Assembly (NCBI GenBank): GCA_025041175.1
Contig: JAKCFJ010000004.1
Coordinates: 620,001 to 684,000 of the forward strand
Source of the DNA: Halobacteriales archaeon YIM A00010
GTDB taxonomy: Archaea; Halobacteriota; Halobacteria; Halobacteriales; Haloarculaceae
Length of the DNA: 64,000 nt
Direction: 5' to 3'
Of this stretch, positions 63,814-64,000 are shown in pieces. Position 1 is the first letter of the stretch, and the number at the start of each line of letters is the position of its first letter. Position numbers and translations under genes: made by a program. The notes beneath the pieces are model-generated. The model did no database searches. It was not told the DNA's origin and worked only from the letters and a program-made list of their open reading frames with translations.

Positions 63814-64000
63814 TACCCTCCTGGTCGTCCCAATGACCATGTATTTGAGTCGATCGACGGCACGTGGAAGAAGGCTACTGTGAGGGAAAACCTACGATCA
63901 GAGGGTTGGGGAGCCGATATTGGCTATCCGGGTATCGTTCTGGATGAAGAGGGCGAAGAAATTGAAGGACATATTTTCATATCCGAGGATCTCCCAAATA
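63814..64000 (+). CDS. 5'-truncated gene running off the right edge
   Basis: Directly after the IS end a frame runs to the window edge without a stop: PGRPNDHVFESIDGTWKKAT, VRENLRSEGWGADIGYPGIV, LDEEGEEIEGHIFISEDLPN. The acidic composition and regular pattern show real coding sequence. The N-terminal part seems to have been removed by the insertion. The family is not recognised from these ~60 residues. Confidence 0.5.

Overview
The window is haloarchaeal DNA. Pointers are the acidic proteins, leaderless genes with TATA-like boxes about 25-35 bases before the start codon, Orc1/Cdc6 initiators, Halobacteria-only small families (DUF555-like, DUF5789-like, CPxCG zinc ribbons), IS6-type haloarchaeal insertion sequences and a subtype I-B CRISPR-Cas locus. 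Many broken transposases, recombinases and a broken integrase, together with two orc genes and an iteron field, suggest a megaplasmid or an accessory region of the main chromosome. The genus cannot be fixed from the sequence alone.

Layout. 0-4.2 kb: end of a type I-B cas operon (cas3, cas4, cas1, cas2), a leader and a CRISPR array of 17 full repeats plus one cut repeat. 4.2-18 kb: decayed recombinases and transposases, two copies of a ~112-bp inverted-repeat element, and housekeeping or small genes (CNNM/CorC-type transporter, tandem Usp, class V aminotransferase, DUF555, zinc ribbons, CBS protein). 18-27 kb: a catabolic cluster of two aldehyde dehydrogenases, a phosphotriesterase-family hydrolase, a DapA-family lyase, a BCCT transporter and an IclR regulator. 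27.5-30.2 kb: a coupled two-gene unit of unknown function (568-aa protein plus Ldh2-like protein). 30.6-32 kb: nested IS6 elements. 33-36 kb: a surface protein, an RHH regulator and a Tat lipoprotein. 36.8-40.5 kb: an operon of a Cys-less asparagine-synthetase-like enzyme and an S9 peptidase, a pairing reminiscent of lasso-peptide biology. 44-46.5 kb: seven 22-bp repeats upstream of an orc1/cdc6 gene, a probable replication origin. 47-53 kb: amidase, broken integrase, second divergent orc. 53-61.4 kb: dihydroxyacetone kinase DhaKL, an inositol-monophosphatase-family enzyme, a galactitol-type PTS (IIC, IIA, IIB), EI, HPr and a class II aldolase. 61.5-64 kb: a frameshifted M20 peptidase, an intact IS6 element and a gene cut by it.

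How the parts work together. The 53-61 kb genes form one phosphotransferase and aldol-cleavage unit: EI and HPr would pass phosphate to IIA, IIB and IIC for polyol uptake, the aldolase would cleave the product, and DhaKL would rescue dihydroxyacetone. However, EI lacks about 50 residues, including the PEP-binding signature. The 18-30 kb genes look like uptake (BCCT) of a zwitterionic compound, hydrolysis, retro-aldol cleavage and two oxidations, under local IclR control. The strongest leads are the 22-bp iteron origin, the EI deletion, the AsnB-like/S9 operon and the unknown two-gene unit.
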